NCBI GenBank assembly: GCA_964400875.1
Contig: CAYNWK010000006.1
Coordinates: forward strand, 9,463-73,462
DNA length: 64,000 nucleotides
Direction of reading: 5' to 3'
Source of the DNA: CAYNWK01 sp964400875
GTDB taxonomy: Bacteria > Chloroflexota > Anaerolineae > Anaerolineales > UBA4823
Shown here: in pieces, positions 17,430-25,724 of the stretch
Layout of the letters: every line of letters starts with the position of its first letter
Position numbering within the stretch: position 1 is the stretch's first letter
Position numbers and translations under genes: made by a program
Notes under the pieces: model-generated
What the model saw: the letters and a program-made list of their open reading frames with translations, nothing else
Told to the model about the DNA's origin: nothing
The model's database searches: none

Positions 17430-17438
17430 ATTATATCA
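17430..17438 (-). promoter_or_regulatory. ftsY promoter, extended -10 giving a near-leaderless mRNA
   Basis: On the minus strand TGATATAAT (17438-17430) is an extended -10 element; only 8 nt separate it from the ftsY ATG at 17421, placing transcription start within about 0-2 nt of the start codon. No good -35 box is seen and no ribosome binding site fits. Confidence 0.65.
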
Positions 17439-17510
17439 CGGCGGGTATTTGCCGCTCCCGGATCAACCGGGCCTAAGAGCGAACCGACAAAGCGAGTTTT
17501 TACATTGTGA

Positions 17511-17519
17511 TGCTATAAT
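17511..17519 (+). promoter_or_regulatory. moaC promoter, extended -10 giving a leaderless mRNA
   Basis: TGCTATAAT (17511-17519) is an extended -10 box, and just 6 nt (TTCCCC) separate it from the moaC ATG at 17526. Transcription should begin at or beside the A of ATG. There is no Shine-Dalgarno. It is divergent from the similarly built ftsY promoter about 80 bp away. Confidence 0.7.
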
Positions 17520-17525
17520 TTCCCC

Positions 17526-18005
17526 ATGAACCCAAAACTCTCCCACATCGATGAGACTGGCAAGGCGCGGATGGTAGACGTCGGTGATAAACCGGATACG
17601 GAGCGAGTCGCCGTCGCCCATGGAGAGGTGCAGATGCGACCGGAGACCCTCAACCTGATCCGAGAAGGGGCTATAAAGAAGGGTGACGTGCTCACCGTCG
17701 CGCAGCTGGCGGGCGTGATGGCTGCCAAGCGTACCGCTGAACTGATTCCGCTCTGCCACCCCCTGCCGATCCATCAAATCGTTGTCGATGTCATTCCTGA
17801 TGCGGATTTGCCGGGTGTCAGCATAACCGCGACCGTGCGTACAACAGGCAAAACCGGTGTAGAAATGGAAGCGCTGACCGCTGTCTCGGTGGCTGCCTTG
17901 ACGGTATACGACATGGCCAAAGCCGCGGAAAAAACTATGCACATACAGAACATCCACCTGGTCGAAAAGCGTGGTGGCCAGAGCGGAGATGTTTTTAATC
18001 CTTGA
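17526..18005 (+). CDS. moaC: Cyclic pyranopterin monophosphate synthase MoaC
   Basis: A protein of 159 residues with the family motifs LSHIDETGKARMVDVG, ELIPLCHPLPIH, GVEMEALTAVSVAALTVYDMAKA and the C-terminal LVEKRGGQSGD containing the catalytic Lys. It converts the MoaA product into cPMP, the first stable molybdopterin precursor. It is directly followed by the moaD-moaE fusion; moaA, moeA and mogA are not in the window. Confidence 0.97.
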   Translation: MNPKLSHIDETGKARMVDVGDKPDTERVAVAHGEVQMRPETLNLIREGAIKKGDVLTVAQLAGVMAAKRTAELIPLCHPLPIHQIVVDVIPDADLPGVSITATVRTTGKTGVEMEALTAVSVAALTVYDMAKAAEKTMHIQNIHLVEKRGGQSGDVFNP

Positions 18006-18014
18006 GCATTTTAA

Positions 18015-18722
18015 ATGAGTGAGATCACCGTCTTATTTTTCGCCACGCTGAAAGACCGTGTTGGTGCTAAAAAAATTCAGCTGGAGCTGCCGGTGGGAAC
18101 AACAGTCGCCGGGCTGAAAGTTCTGCTCGTGGAACACTACCCAGGATTGGAAGGAGCTCTTGGTTCCGCCCTGACTGCGATCAACCGGGAATACGCAACC
18201 GATGAAGAGATCCTGCCGGCCGGGGCCGAAGTGGCGCTTTTCCCTCCGGTGAGCGGTGGTGTAGAAACCGGTCCGAGCTTCTTTGCGATCACGGCCGATG
18301 AACTGAACCTCGACAAGCTGCTGGCGAGCATTACCCTGCCCTCGACTGGCGCAGCGTGCATCTTTTCCGGGATGGTTCGAGCTGTTACGGCGCGAGGTGA
18401 GCCTCACAAGACAAAATACCTGGAATATGAGGCCTACCAAACAATGGCGGAGGCCAAGCTGCGGCAGGTGGCTGAAGAAATCCGAGAGAAATGGCCGTCT
18501 GTGGAGGGGATCGCTATCGTACAGCGCATTGGCAGGCTGAATCCGGGAACGCCAACCGTCACGATCGCTTGCAGCGCAGCTCATCGGGATACGGGGGTCT
18601 TCGAGGCGGCGCGTTATGGCATCGATCGGCTCAAGGAGATCGTACCGATCTGGAAAAAAGAAGTCGGTTCGGAGGGGGAAGCCTGGGTTGAGGGGAAATA
18701 CATTCCGGCCTCGGGAGAATGA
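18015..18722 (+). CDS. Molybdopterin synthase, MoaD-MoaE fusion
   Basis: A protein of 235 residues. Residues 1-82 form a ubiquitin-like MoaD domain ending FPPVSGG, and the rest is MoaE, with the dimer-helix KYLEYEAYQTMAEAKL, CSAAHRDTGVFEAARYGIDRLK and the active-site Lys region PIWKKEVGSEG. MoaD normally needs a free C-terminal Gly-Gly for thiocarboxylation, but here GG is followed by VETGPS and the MoaE domain. Mycobacterial MoaX, a similar fusion, is reported to be cleaved after this Gly-Gly, so processing is likely. It follows moaC by 9 bp and overlaps the next gene as ATGA. Confidence 0.92.
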   Translation: MSEITVLFFATLKDRVGAKKIQLELPVGTTVAGLKVLLVEHYPGLEGALGSALTAINREYATDEEILPAGAEVALFPPVSGGVETGPSFFAITADELNLDKLLASITLPSTGAACIFSGMVRAVTARGEPHKTKYLEYEAYQTMAEAKLRQVAEEIREKWPSVEGIAIVQRIGRLNPGTPTVTIACSAAHRDTGVFEAARYGIDRLKEIVPIWKKEVGSEGEAWVEGKYIPASGE

Positions 18723-19939
18723 CCCTGATGGAATTAATGCACTGTTCGAATTGTTATCGGGCTTATCCTGAGGAAGGGGTCCCTTACCGCTGTCCGGTCT
18801 GCGGCGGATCTTATGATTTAAGCGGGGATATTCGCTTCGAACCGGAAAAGTTGGATAAGTCCTTATCGAGCATTTGGCGTTACCGATACACGTTCAACCT
18901 GCCCTCAGGAGCCCCGCAGATCTCTTTGGGAGAAGGGGATACCCCGCTGATTTGGACATCGATCCCGGATCGCCAGGCTGCGATGGAGGTTTCCACAGGG
19001 CAACGTGTCGTTGGGGGGATTGATCAAATACAGGTTCCTGGTGAAGAGAGCGGGATAAAACAAAACGGTAAGAACGAGAGAGTGGCTTTGAAATTGGAAT
19101 ATCTGAACCCGACCGGCTCCTTCAAGGACCGGGGAACGGCGGTCAAGGTGAGTTTCTTATGTTCCCGAGGGGTAGGTTCTGCGTTGGAAGATTCTTCAGG
19201 TAACGCTGGGGCCTCCTTTGCTGCCTACGCTGCGCGTGCAGGAATTAAAGCCAGGGTTTACGTACCCGATTATGCATCCGGACCAAAACGAGCCCAAATT
19301 GAAGCGTATGGAGCGGAACTGGTGCGCATCCTCGGTCCGCGCTCGAATGCATCCGAGGCGGTACGCCGGGCTGCGGAAAAGGGTGCAGTCTATGCCAGCC
19401 ATGCCTATCTGCCGTTGGGAATGTTGGGCATAGCCACGATAGCATATGAGTTAGCAGAGCAGCTGGGCCAGGCGCCCGGGACGGTAATCGCGCCGGTGGG
19501 ACACGGGAGCCTGTTGTTGGGCGTGATGCGGGGTTTCCAAGCACTGGCTAAGGTTGGTGCAATCGATCGCGTACCCACTCCGGTAGGCGTACAATCCCGC
19601 GCCTGTGCTCCCCTGTGGGCTTTAGCTGCCTATGGACCGGCTGGGTTGGGATGGGTTGGAGAGGGGGAGACGCTAGCGGAGGGGATTCGCATCAAGCATC
19701 CTGCGCGAGGCGACGCCTTGTTTCAATTGGTCGAGAAATTGGACGGTCACTTCGTCGCCGTTGACGAAGAGGAGATCGCTCCGGCGCGCGACGAACTCGC
19801 CCGCCGCGGTTTCTACGTAGAGCCAACCTCTGCGGTTGTATGGGCTGCCCCTTATAAGGTGATGGGGAAGGTCCCAGAGCCTATCGTGCTAATTTTGACC
19901 GGTTCAGGGTATAAGGCAATTAACCAGGATGATGATTGA
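18719..19939 (+). CDS. PLP-dependent threonine synthase-like enzyme with N-terminal zinc ribbon
   Basis: A protein of 406 residues, fold type II PLP enzyme. The N-terminus has HCSNCYRAYPEEGVPYRCPVCGG, a zinc ribbon seen in some threonine synthases and relatives. The PLP Lys is in PTGSFKDRG; the phosphate-binding SSGNAGAS and the C-terminal LILTGSGYK follow. It could make threonine from O-phosphohomoserine, but its place after molybdopterin genes leaves room for another beta-replacement or elimination role. A second ATG nine bases later is an alternative start. Confidence 0.8.
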   Translation: MTLMELMHCSNCYRAYPEEGVPYRCPVCGGSYDLSGDIRFEPEKLDKSLSSIWRYRYTFNLPSGAPQISLGEGDTPLIWTSIPDRQAAMEVSTGQRVVGGIDQIQVPGEESGIKQNGKNERVALKLEYLNPTGSFKDRGTAVKVSFLCSRGVGSALEDSSGNAGASFAAYAARAGIKARVYVPDYASGPKRAQIEAYGAELVRILGPRSNASEAVRRAAEKGAVYASHAYLPLGMLGIATIAYELAEQLGQAPGTVIAPVGHGSLLLGVMRGFQALAKVGAIDRVPTPVGVQSRACAPLWALAAYGPAGLGWVGEGETLAEGIRIKHPARGDALFQLVEKLDGHFVAVDEEEIAPARDELARRGFYVEPTSAVVWAAPYKVMGKVPEPIVLILTGSGYKAINQDDD

Positions 19940-19951
19940 GAGAGGTCGTGA

Positions 19952-21190
19952 ATGACGGATCGCATCGTGATCACCGGTATGGGAGCAATCAGCCCTTTGG
20001 GGCTTACCGTCGACGAAACCTGGCAGAACATTTTGAACGGTGTATCCGGGGTAGCGCCGATCACGTTGTTCGACGCTTCCGATTTCCAGGTAAGAATCGC
20101 CTGTGAAGTCAAGGGTTTCGATCCCGAAGAATTTATGCCTCAGCGAGAAGCCCGCCGTAGAGACCGATTCGAGCAATTCACCTCCGCGGCCGCCTCGCAA
20201 GCCATTCGCCAGGCGGGATTGGAGGTGGATACAACCAAATCTGGACGCGTCGGTGTGATCATCGCCTCCGCAATTGGAGGCGTCCGAGCCTTCCAGGATG
20301 CGGTTCTGACCATGGATAAGGAGGGCCCTCGCCGGGTCAGTCCCTTTGTTATACCCATGCTGATGGCCAACGGCGGTGCCGGTCTGGTAGCGATCGATCA
20401 TGGATTCATGGGACCTGCTTTCTCCGTCTCCTCGGCGTGCGCATCCGGCGCGGATGGTCTGGGGGTTGCCTGGCATTTACTTCGCAGCGGTGCGATCGAT
20501 GTAGCCGTTACCGGAGGCAGTGAGGCGACAGTTACGCAGATCGGGATTGCGGCTTTCGACCGCTTGGGAGCGATGTCGCGCAAGAATGAGCTATACACAC
20601 AGACCCCCCAACCCTTCGATCGCGAGCGAGACGGATTGGTAATGGGAGAGGGCGCGGCGATACTGGTCCTGGAAAAAGAAGAGCACGCGCGCAAACGCGG
20701 CGCAGAGATCTTCGGAGAACTGGCCGGATACGCGGCGACCGCCGATGCTTTTCATATCACTGCTCCCTCCGAGGATGGTATCGGGGGCGCTGAGGCGATC
20801 CGCGCGGCGCTCGAGGCAGCTGAGGTCAATGTAGAACAGGTTGACTACGTCAACGCTCACGGCACTGCAACTCAGCTGAACGACCTCTCTGAAACGAAGG
20901 CATTGAAAGCTGCGTTTGGGAATCTGGCTTACGAGATCCCTGTTTCATCGACGAAATCCATGACTGGTCACATGATGGGGGCTACGGGTGCTCTTGAGGC
21001 GATCTTCTGTTTGCGCGCAATTCAAGAAAACGTAATGCCGCCGACGATCAATTACCATACCCCTGACCCGCAATGCGATCTGGATTACGTTCCAAACGAA
21101 GCGCGTGAGAAAAACCTGGAGATCGCTGTGAGCAACGCCTTCGGTTTTGGGGGGCATAACGCTGTGCTGGTGATCAGAGAATACCGGTAA
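19952..21190 (+). CDS. fabF: 3-oxoacyl-[ACP] synthase II
   Basis: A protein of 412 residues with the KAS II active site: nucleophile Cys in SSACASGADGLG, His in YVNAHGTATQLND and His in TKSMTGHMMGATGALE. It extends acyl-ACP with malonyl-ACP. It starts 12 bp after the threonine-synthase-like gene; fabD and fabG are across the ftsY/moaC divergence, and no acpP is visible in the window. Confidence 0.96.
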   Translation: MTDRIVITGMGAISPLGLTVDETWQNILNGVSGVAPITLFDASDFQVRIACEVKGFDPEEFMPQREARRRDRFEQFTSAAASQAIRQAGLEVDTTKSGRVGVIIASAIGGVRAFQDAVLTMDKEGPRRVSPFVIPMLMANGGAGLVAIDHGFMGPAFSVSSACASGADGLGVAWHLLRSGAIDVAVTGGSEATVTQIGIAAFDRLGAMSRKNELYTQTPQPFDRERDGLVMGEGAAILVLEKEEHARKRGAEIFGELAGYAATADAFHITAPSEDGIGGAEAIRAALEAAEVNVEQVDYVNAHGTATQLNDLSETKALKAAFGNLAYEIPVSSTKSMTGHMMGATGALEAIFCLRAIQENVMPPTINYHTPDPQCDLDYVPNEAREKNLEIAVSNAFGFGGHNAVLVIREYR

Positions 21191-21302
21191 GCTATAGACA
21201 AAAGCGTATAAATCCGATTTAATGGGCTGAGAAATTACTTAATCAGAGGCATTGGGAACTGATGGACCGCAAGCTACCCGGCTTAGGTGGGGTGGCTGGC
21301 GT

Positions 21303-21319
21303 TCCCTGAGTTCCAGGGA
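21303..21319 (+). promoter_or_regulatory. Hairpin masking the rnc ribosome binding site
   Basis: TCCCTG (21303-21308) pairs with CAGGGA (21314-21319) around AGTTC. The second arm contains most of the AGGGAG Shine-Dalgarno at 21315-21320 of rnc. In E. coli rnc is controlled by cleavage of its own leader hairpin; whether this hairpin is used that way is untested. Confidence 0.4.
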
Positions 21320-21327
21320 GTTTGAAC

Positions 21328-22044
21328 ATGGAACAGGTCCAGCGTGGCTGGGAGGTGGAAACTCCACAGGAGTTCGCCGAACGCATTGGAATTGAATTCA
21401 AAGATCATTTATTGCTCAGCAGAGCACTTACCCATCGATCTTACCTGAACGAGCACCCGGAAGCCCTGGAAGATAACGAGCGCTTAGAATTCCTTGGCGA
21501 TGCGGTCCTTGATTTTTTGGTGGGGGCGTGGCTGTATAACCGCTATCCAGAATTACCAGAAGGCAACCTGACGCGACTACGCTCGGCATTGGTACGCACC
21601 GAACAATTGGCGGAATTTGCCCAGAATATCGAACTTGGAGCAGCGATGCGCCTTGGTCGAGGCGAGGAAGATGCCGGTGGGCGCGAGCGATTGGCCCTGC
21701 TTTGCGGAACGTTCGAAGCTATGATTGGGGCTTTTTACCTCGATCGAGGTATTGAAGAGGTTAAGGATTTCATCAAGCCGATGCTTGAACCAGCCGCCGC
21801 TCAAATCCTAGAAGATCATAAGGATAAAGATCCGAAGAGCATCCTGCAAGAATGGGCGCAATCGCAGGGTTTCGGTACCCCTTACTACCGAACGATCGAT
21901 TCTCACGGCCCCGATCATGCAAAAGTGTTCGAGGTTGAAGTGCTGGTCAACGATCTTGTTTACGGGCGCGGCGTAGGACACAGCAAGCAGCTGGCAGCGA
22001 AATCTGCCGCCCGAGAAGCGTTGAATCAAATCGGAACACTCTAA
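21328..22044 (+). CDS. rnc: Ribonuclease III
   Basis: A protein of 238 residues starting MEQVQRGWEV, the ATG at 21328 being chosen over an in-frame TTG two codons earlier because AGGGAG is well spaced from it. The RNase III signature NERLEFLGDAVLDFLVG is complete, followed by an acidic GTFEAMIGAFYLD site and a dsRNA-binding domain (DPKSILQEWAQSQGFGTP...GHSKQLAAKSAAREAL). It processes rRNA precursors and structured mRNAs. The rnc-smc order is a common arrangement. Confidence 0.96.
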   Translation: MEQVQRGWEVETPQEFAERIGIEFKDHLLLSRALTHRSYLNEHPEALEDNERLEFLGDAVLDFLVGAWLYNRYPELPEGNLTRLRSALVRTEQLAEFAQNIELGAAMRLGRGEEDAGGRERLALLCGTFEAMIGAFYLDRGIEEVKDFIKPMLEPAAAQILEDHKDKDPKSILQEWAQSQGFGTPYYRTIDSHGPDHAKVFEVEVLVNDLVYGRGVGHSKQLAAKSAAREALNQIGTL

Positions 22045-22054
22045 AGCGAACTTC

Positions 22055-25000
22055 ATGCCAACCAGACTCAAATCACTCGAACTTCAAGGCTATAAAACAT
22101 TTGCGACTCGGACGCCTTTCGAGTTTCCCGGCACCGTAACGGCGATCGTTGGCCCGAACGGTTCCGGCAAGTCAAACATCGCCGATGCCCTTCGCTGGGT
22201 TTTGGGGGAACAATCTTATTCTCTTTTACGGGGCAAGAAAACCGAAGATATGATCTTCGCCGGCTCAGAACAACGTCCCCGCGCCGGCATGGCATCTGTG
22301 ACGGTGGTATTCGATAACCAGGACGGCTGGCTGCCAATTGATTTTTCCGAAGTTTCGGTCACACGCCGGGCATACCGCGACGGTCAAAACGAGTACGTTC
22401 TCAATGGTCAAAAGGTTCGTCTTCGGGACGTCAACGAACTGCTTTCTGACTCGGGGCTGGCGGAACGAACCTATACTATCATCGGCCAGGGTTTGGTCGA
22501 CGCTGCGCTATCCTTGAAAGCAGAAGAACGGCGGCGTCTGTTTGAAGAAGCCGCCGGGATTGGGCTACACCGGTCCCGCCGCGAGGAGGCTTTAAGGCGG
22601 CTGGATACAACCAAGCGCAATCTTGAACGGGTTGAGGATATCCTGAGTGAGTTAAGACCCAGAGTGCGCAGCCTCGAGCGACAAGCCCGCAAGGCTGAAG
22701 AATATCACCAGATCACCGCGGACCTGCGAGAAATGCTGCGCGAGTGGTATGGTTTTCACTGGCATCGAGCGCAGGCTGAGCTGAGCGAGGCGCTCGAAAT
22801 CGCCCGTGAGCGTGAAAGCGAGCTGGATTTAGCCAGGGAAAATCAGCTCACGGATGACGAACAATTGCGCGGCGCAGTGGAAAAAATTCAACAATTAAGA
22901 AACCGCCTGAACGCACTGCACCATGATTCGGCTGAATTGCACAACGAGCGTGAAAACATAAGCCGGGAATTGGTGCTCTATGAGGAGCGCCTGCGGTCAT
23001 TGGCAACCCAGAAGCTCCAAGCCGAATCCGAACAAACCCGTATGAAGGAGGAGCAGCATCTGCTGGCAGAGCGTGTAGAATTCGCCGATGATGAAGTCAA
23101 TAACCTGGAGAGTGAGTTCAAAGAGGCAAGTAACCAATACGAGCAAACAAAGGCAGAACTCGAGCGGAAACTCGGCGAATATGGAAAAACTGAAGAAATT
23201 ATTCGGGCGGCGCGCCAAGAATTGAGCGAGCTGACCGCTCGGCAGGCCCATCTGGAAGCGCGCTCGGTGGAACGGCGATCCCAAATGGAGCGCCAGCAAG
23301 CAGAGCTCGAAGAGATGGGGCAAGCCATCTCCCAAAGGGAAGCTGCGGTTCAGAAGGCTCAAAGGCAGTACGAATACAGCATTTCCGAGTGGGAGCAAGA
23401 GCTAACCAGGCTGAAGACAGCTGAAGGTGAATTATCGGAGAAACAATCCGCAGCGGAGCAGATTGGTGCACATCTGAGAGAGACCGCCGAGCAGGTCTCC
23501 GCTGCCGAGGCGAATCTGGCTCGTTTGGAAGCCCATCTCGATGGGCTGGAACGGGTAGAGGAAGAACATTCCGGGTTTGCTGCCGGGGCGCGTTTACTCG
23601 CGGAACGGGCAAATGAGGCCGAATATAAAATTTTCGAGGGAGTGCTCAGCGAGCAAATCAAAGTCCCTGAGGCTTTAGAAGGAGCGATCTCGGCGATTTT
23701 AGGGGACTATGTACAGGCAATTCTGATCGAAAATCTGGAGCATGCGAACGCCGCTTTGGAGATTCTGGAAGGCAACCACGCTCAGGGGGCTTTATTACCG
23801 CTGAATGTGATCACGAACGGTCGCCAGATCGAAGCGCCAATGAATAGGGAAGGCGTGCTTGGCATCGCCGCGGATCTGATCGAAGCGCCTCCGTCGCTGA
23901 AATCGGCTATCGATCTGTTGATGGCTAACGTCCTGGTGGTTCAGGATCGTAAAGTTGCTACCGCCCTAATTAAGGAACGAGGTGGAACGAATCCCGGTAG
24001 GAACGTTTCAGCGGAGACGAACATTGTCACGCTGCAAGGAGAGGTCTTCTTCGCCAACGGACCGATGATCGTCAGGCGGGAAGAGGAGTCAGGCGTTCTC
24101 AGCCGCCAACGCCGGCGGAATGAGTTGCACGTTTCCCGCGATAGCTTGAAGCGGCGAATCGAACAGCTGCGGGATAGCTTGGAGAACACTCAGAAACGAC
24201 GAAAGGCAGTCGAACTTCAAGTCTCAGAGGCTGAATCTCAATGGGCTGATCTTCGCAAACAGGTGGCGGCACAAGATGAGGCTCGTCAGCGCGGAGCATA
24301 TCAAGTGGATGAAGCCCAACGCCAATTGGACTGGCAAATTGAGCAACAAAACCGGCTGAAAGTCCAACTTGAAGAAGGAGAAGTTGAGACAACGCGCTTA
24401 TTGGAAGAACAAGCGGAGGTTGAGGCTAAGATTACCAGGGCAAAAGATGCACTTAAAGAGCTCCAGCGAGCCAGTCACGATATCCCGCTCGACGAGCTGC
24501 GCACACAGGCGTCTCATTGGGAGAAGCGAGCGGCGGTAGCAGAAAGAGCCTGGCAAGACGCCCGGCGGCAATTGGGTGAGCGCCGAGCTGCGCTGGAGAA
24601 TGGTCGGCAAAACCTGGAATCCATCGAGGCGCGCATAGACGATATATCCAAAGCGCAGACCGAGTGTCAAAACACCCTGGCGGGCTATCATCAACAAGAA
24701 TTGGTCTTGCAAGAAAGGATCGCCGATGTGCGGGTAAAAATCGATCCAGCTGAAGAGGAACTCCAAACTGCCGAAAAGGAACAATTGGCCTTCCAAGCCA
24801 AAGAGCGGGAAGCCAGGCAATCGCTGAGCAAGGCGGAGCATCTGCATGCCCAATCTAAGATCAACTTGGCCCGCAAACAAGAAGCTCTCGACACATTGCG
24901 ACATCGTATTGAAGACGATTTCGGCTTGGTGGCATTCGATTATGCCGATGACGTCTCTGGTCCTACTCCTTTACCGTTAGAAGGTCTTGTTGAACAGCTG

Positions 25001-25684
25001 CCGAAAGTGGAAAATCTATCGGGTGAGCTAGAAGATGCGCTTAAACAACAGCGTACTTATCTGCGCAGACTAGGACCAATTAATCCTGAGGCGCGCAAGG
25101 AATATCATGAAGTGAAAGAGCGCTTCGAGTTCATGACTGAGCAAATTGAAGATTTGAATAGAGCCAAAATCGGTATTCTAAAAGTGATCGACGAGCTGGA
25201 TGAATTGATGGAACGCGAGTTTGCGGAGACGTTCACGGCGGTGGCAGAAGAATTTCACCAGATTTTCAACCGCCTTTTTGGTGGCGGATCAGCCCGTTTA
25301 TTGTTAACCGATCCGGATGATCTAACCAACACCGGTATTGATATCGAAGCCAGGCTGCCAGGCCGCCGGGAACAAGGTTTATCCCTTTTGTCCGGAGGAG
25401 AGCGCAGCCTAACAGCCACGGCGCTGGTGTTTTCCTTATTGCGGGTTTCTCCAACACCTTTTTGTGTTTTAGACGAAGTCGATGCGATGCTGGATGAAGC
25501 CAACGTGGGCAGATTCCGGGACCTATTGCGCGACCTCAGCCGGTCAACTCAGTTCATCATTATCACGCACAACCGAAACACGGTGCAGGTGGCTGAAGCA
25601 ATTTACGGGATCACGATGGGCCGGGACTCAACCAGCCAGGCGATCAGCCTTAAGTTGGATGAGGTCAGCCAGGTGATGGAATAA
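22055..25684 (+). CDS. smc: Chromosome segregation protein SMC
   Basis: A protein of 1209 residues. The N-terminal head has the Walker A GPNGSGKSN, and the arm starts with a Q-loop region followed by about 300 residues of coiled coil. A hinge (about residues 500-660, from FAAGARLLAERA through NVVTLQGEVFFANG-like sequence) separates the returning coil. The C-terminal head has LSGGERSLTATALVF (signature) and PFCVLDEVDAMLDEANV (Walker B). It compacts and separates chromosomes with ScpA/ScpB, which are not in this window. The start codon has no clear Shine-Dalgarno and lies 10 bp after rnc. Confidence 0.96.
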   Translation: MPTRLKSLELQGYKTFATRTPFEFPGTVTAIVGPNGSGKSNIADALRWVLGEQSYSLLRGKKTEDMIFAGSEQRPRAGMASVTVVFDNQDGWLPIDFSEVSVTRRAYRDGQNEYVLNGQKVRLRDVNELLSDSGLAERTYTIIGQGLVDAALSLKAEERRRLFEEAAGIGLHRSRREEALRRLDTTKRNLERVEDILSELRPRVRSLERQARKAEEYHQITADLREMLREWYGFHWHRAQAELSEALEIARERESELDLARENQLTDDEQLRGAVEKIQQLRNRLNALHHDSAELHNERENISRELVLYEERLRSLATQKLQAESEQTRMKEEQHLLAERVEFADDEVNNLESEFKEASNQYEQTKAELERKLGEYGKTEEIIRAARQELSELTARQAHLEARSVERRSQMERQQAELEEMGQAISQREAAVQKAQRQYEYSISEWEQELTRLKTAEGELSEKQSAAEQIGAHLRETAEQVSAAEANLARLEAHLDGLERVEEEHSGFAAGARLLAERANEAEYKIFEGVLSEQIKVPEALEGAISAILGDYVQAILIENLEHANAALEILEGNHAQGALLPLNVITNGRQIEAPMNREGVLGIAADLIEAPPSLKSAIDLLMANVLVVQDRKVATALIKERGGTNPGRNVSAETNIVTLQGEVFFANGPMIVRREEESGVLSRQRRRNELHVSRDSLKRRIEQLRDSLENTQKRRKAVELQVSEAESQWADLRKQVAAQDEARQRGAYQVDEAQRQLDWQIEQQNRLKVQLEEGEVETTRLLEEQAEVEAKITRAKDALKELQRASHDIPLDELRTQASHWEKRAAVAERAWQDARRQLGERRAALENGRQNLESIEARIDDISKAQTECQNTLAGYHQQELVLQERIADVRVKIDPAEEELQTAEKEQLAFQAKEREARQSLSKAEHLHAQSKINLARKQEALDTLRHRIEDDFGLVAFDYADDVSGPTPLPLEGLVEQLPKVENLSGELEDALKQQRTYLRRLGPINPEARKEYHEVKERFEFMTEQIEDLNRAKIGILKVIDELDELMEREFAETFTAVAEEFHQIFNRLFGGGSARLLLTDPDDLTNTGIDIEARLPGRREQGLSLLSGGERSLTATALVFSLLRVSPTPFCVLDEVDAMLDEANVGRFRDLLRDLSRSTQFIIITHNRNTVQVAEAIYGITMGRDSTSQAISLKLDEVSQVME

Positions 25685-25685
25685 A

Positions 25686-25719
25686 AAAGGGCTTCAAACC
25701 GTTGGATTTGAAACCCTTT
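25686..25719. terminator. Bidirectional terminator between smc and the parvulin gene
   Basis: AAAGGGCTTCAAA (25686-25698) pairs with TTTGAAACCCTTT (25707-25719) with one mismatch; A and T runs flank it, so it works on both strands of this convergent pair. Confidence 0.85.
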
Positions 25720-25724
25720 TGATG

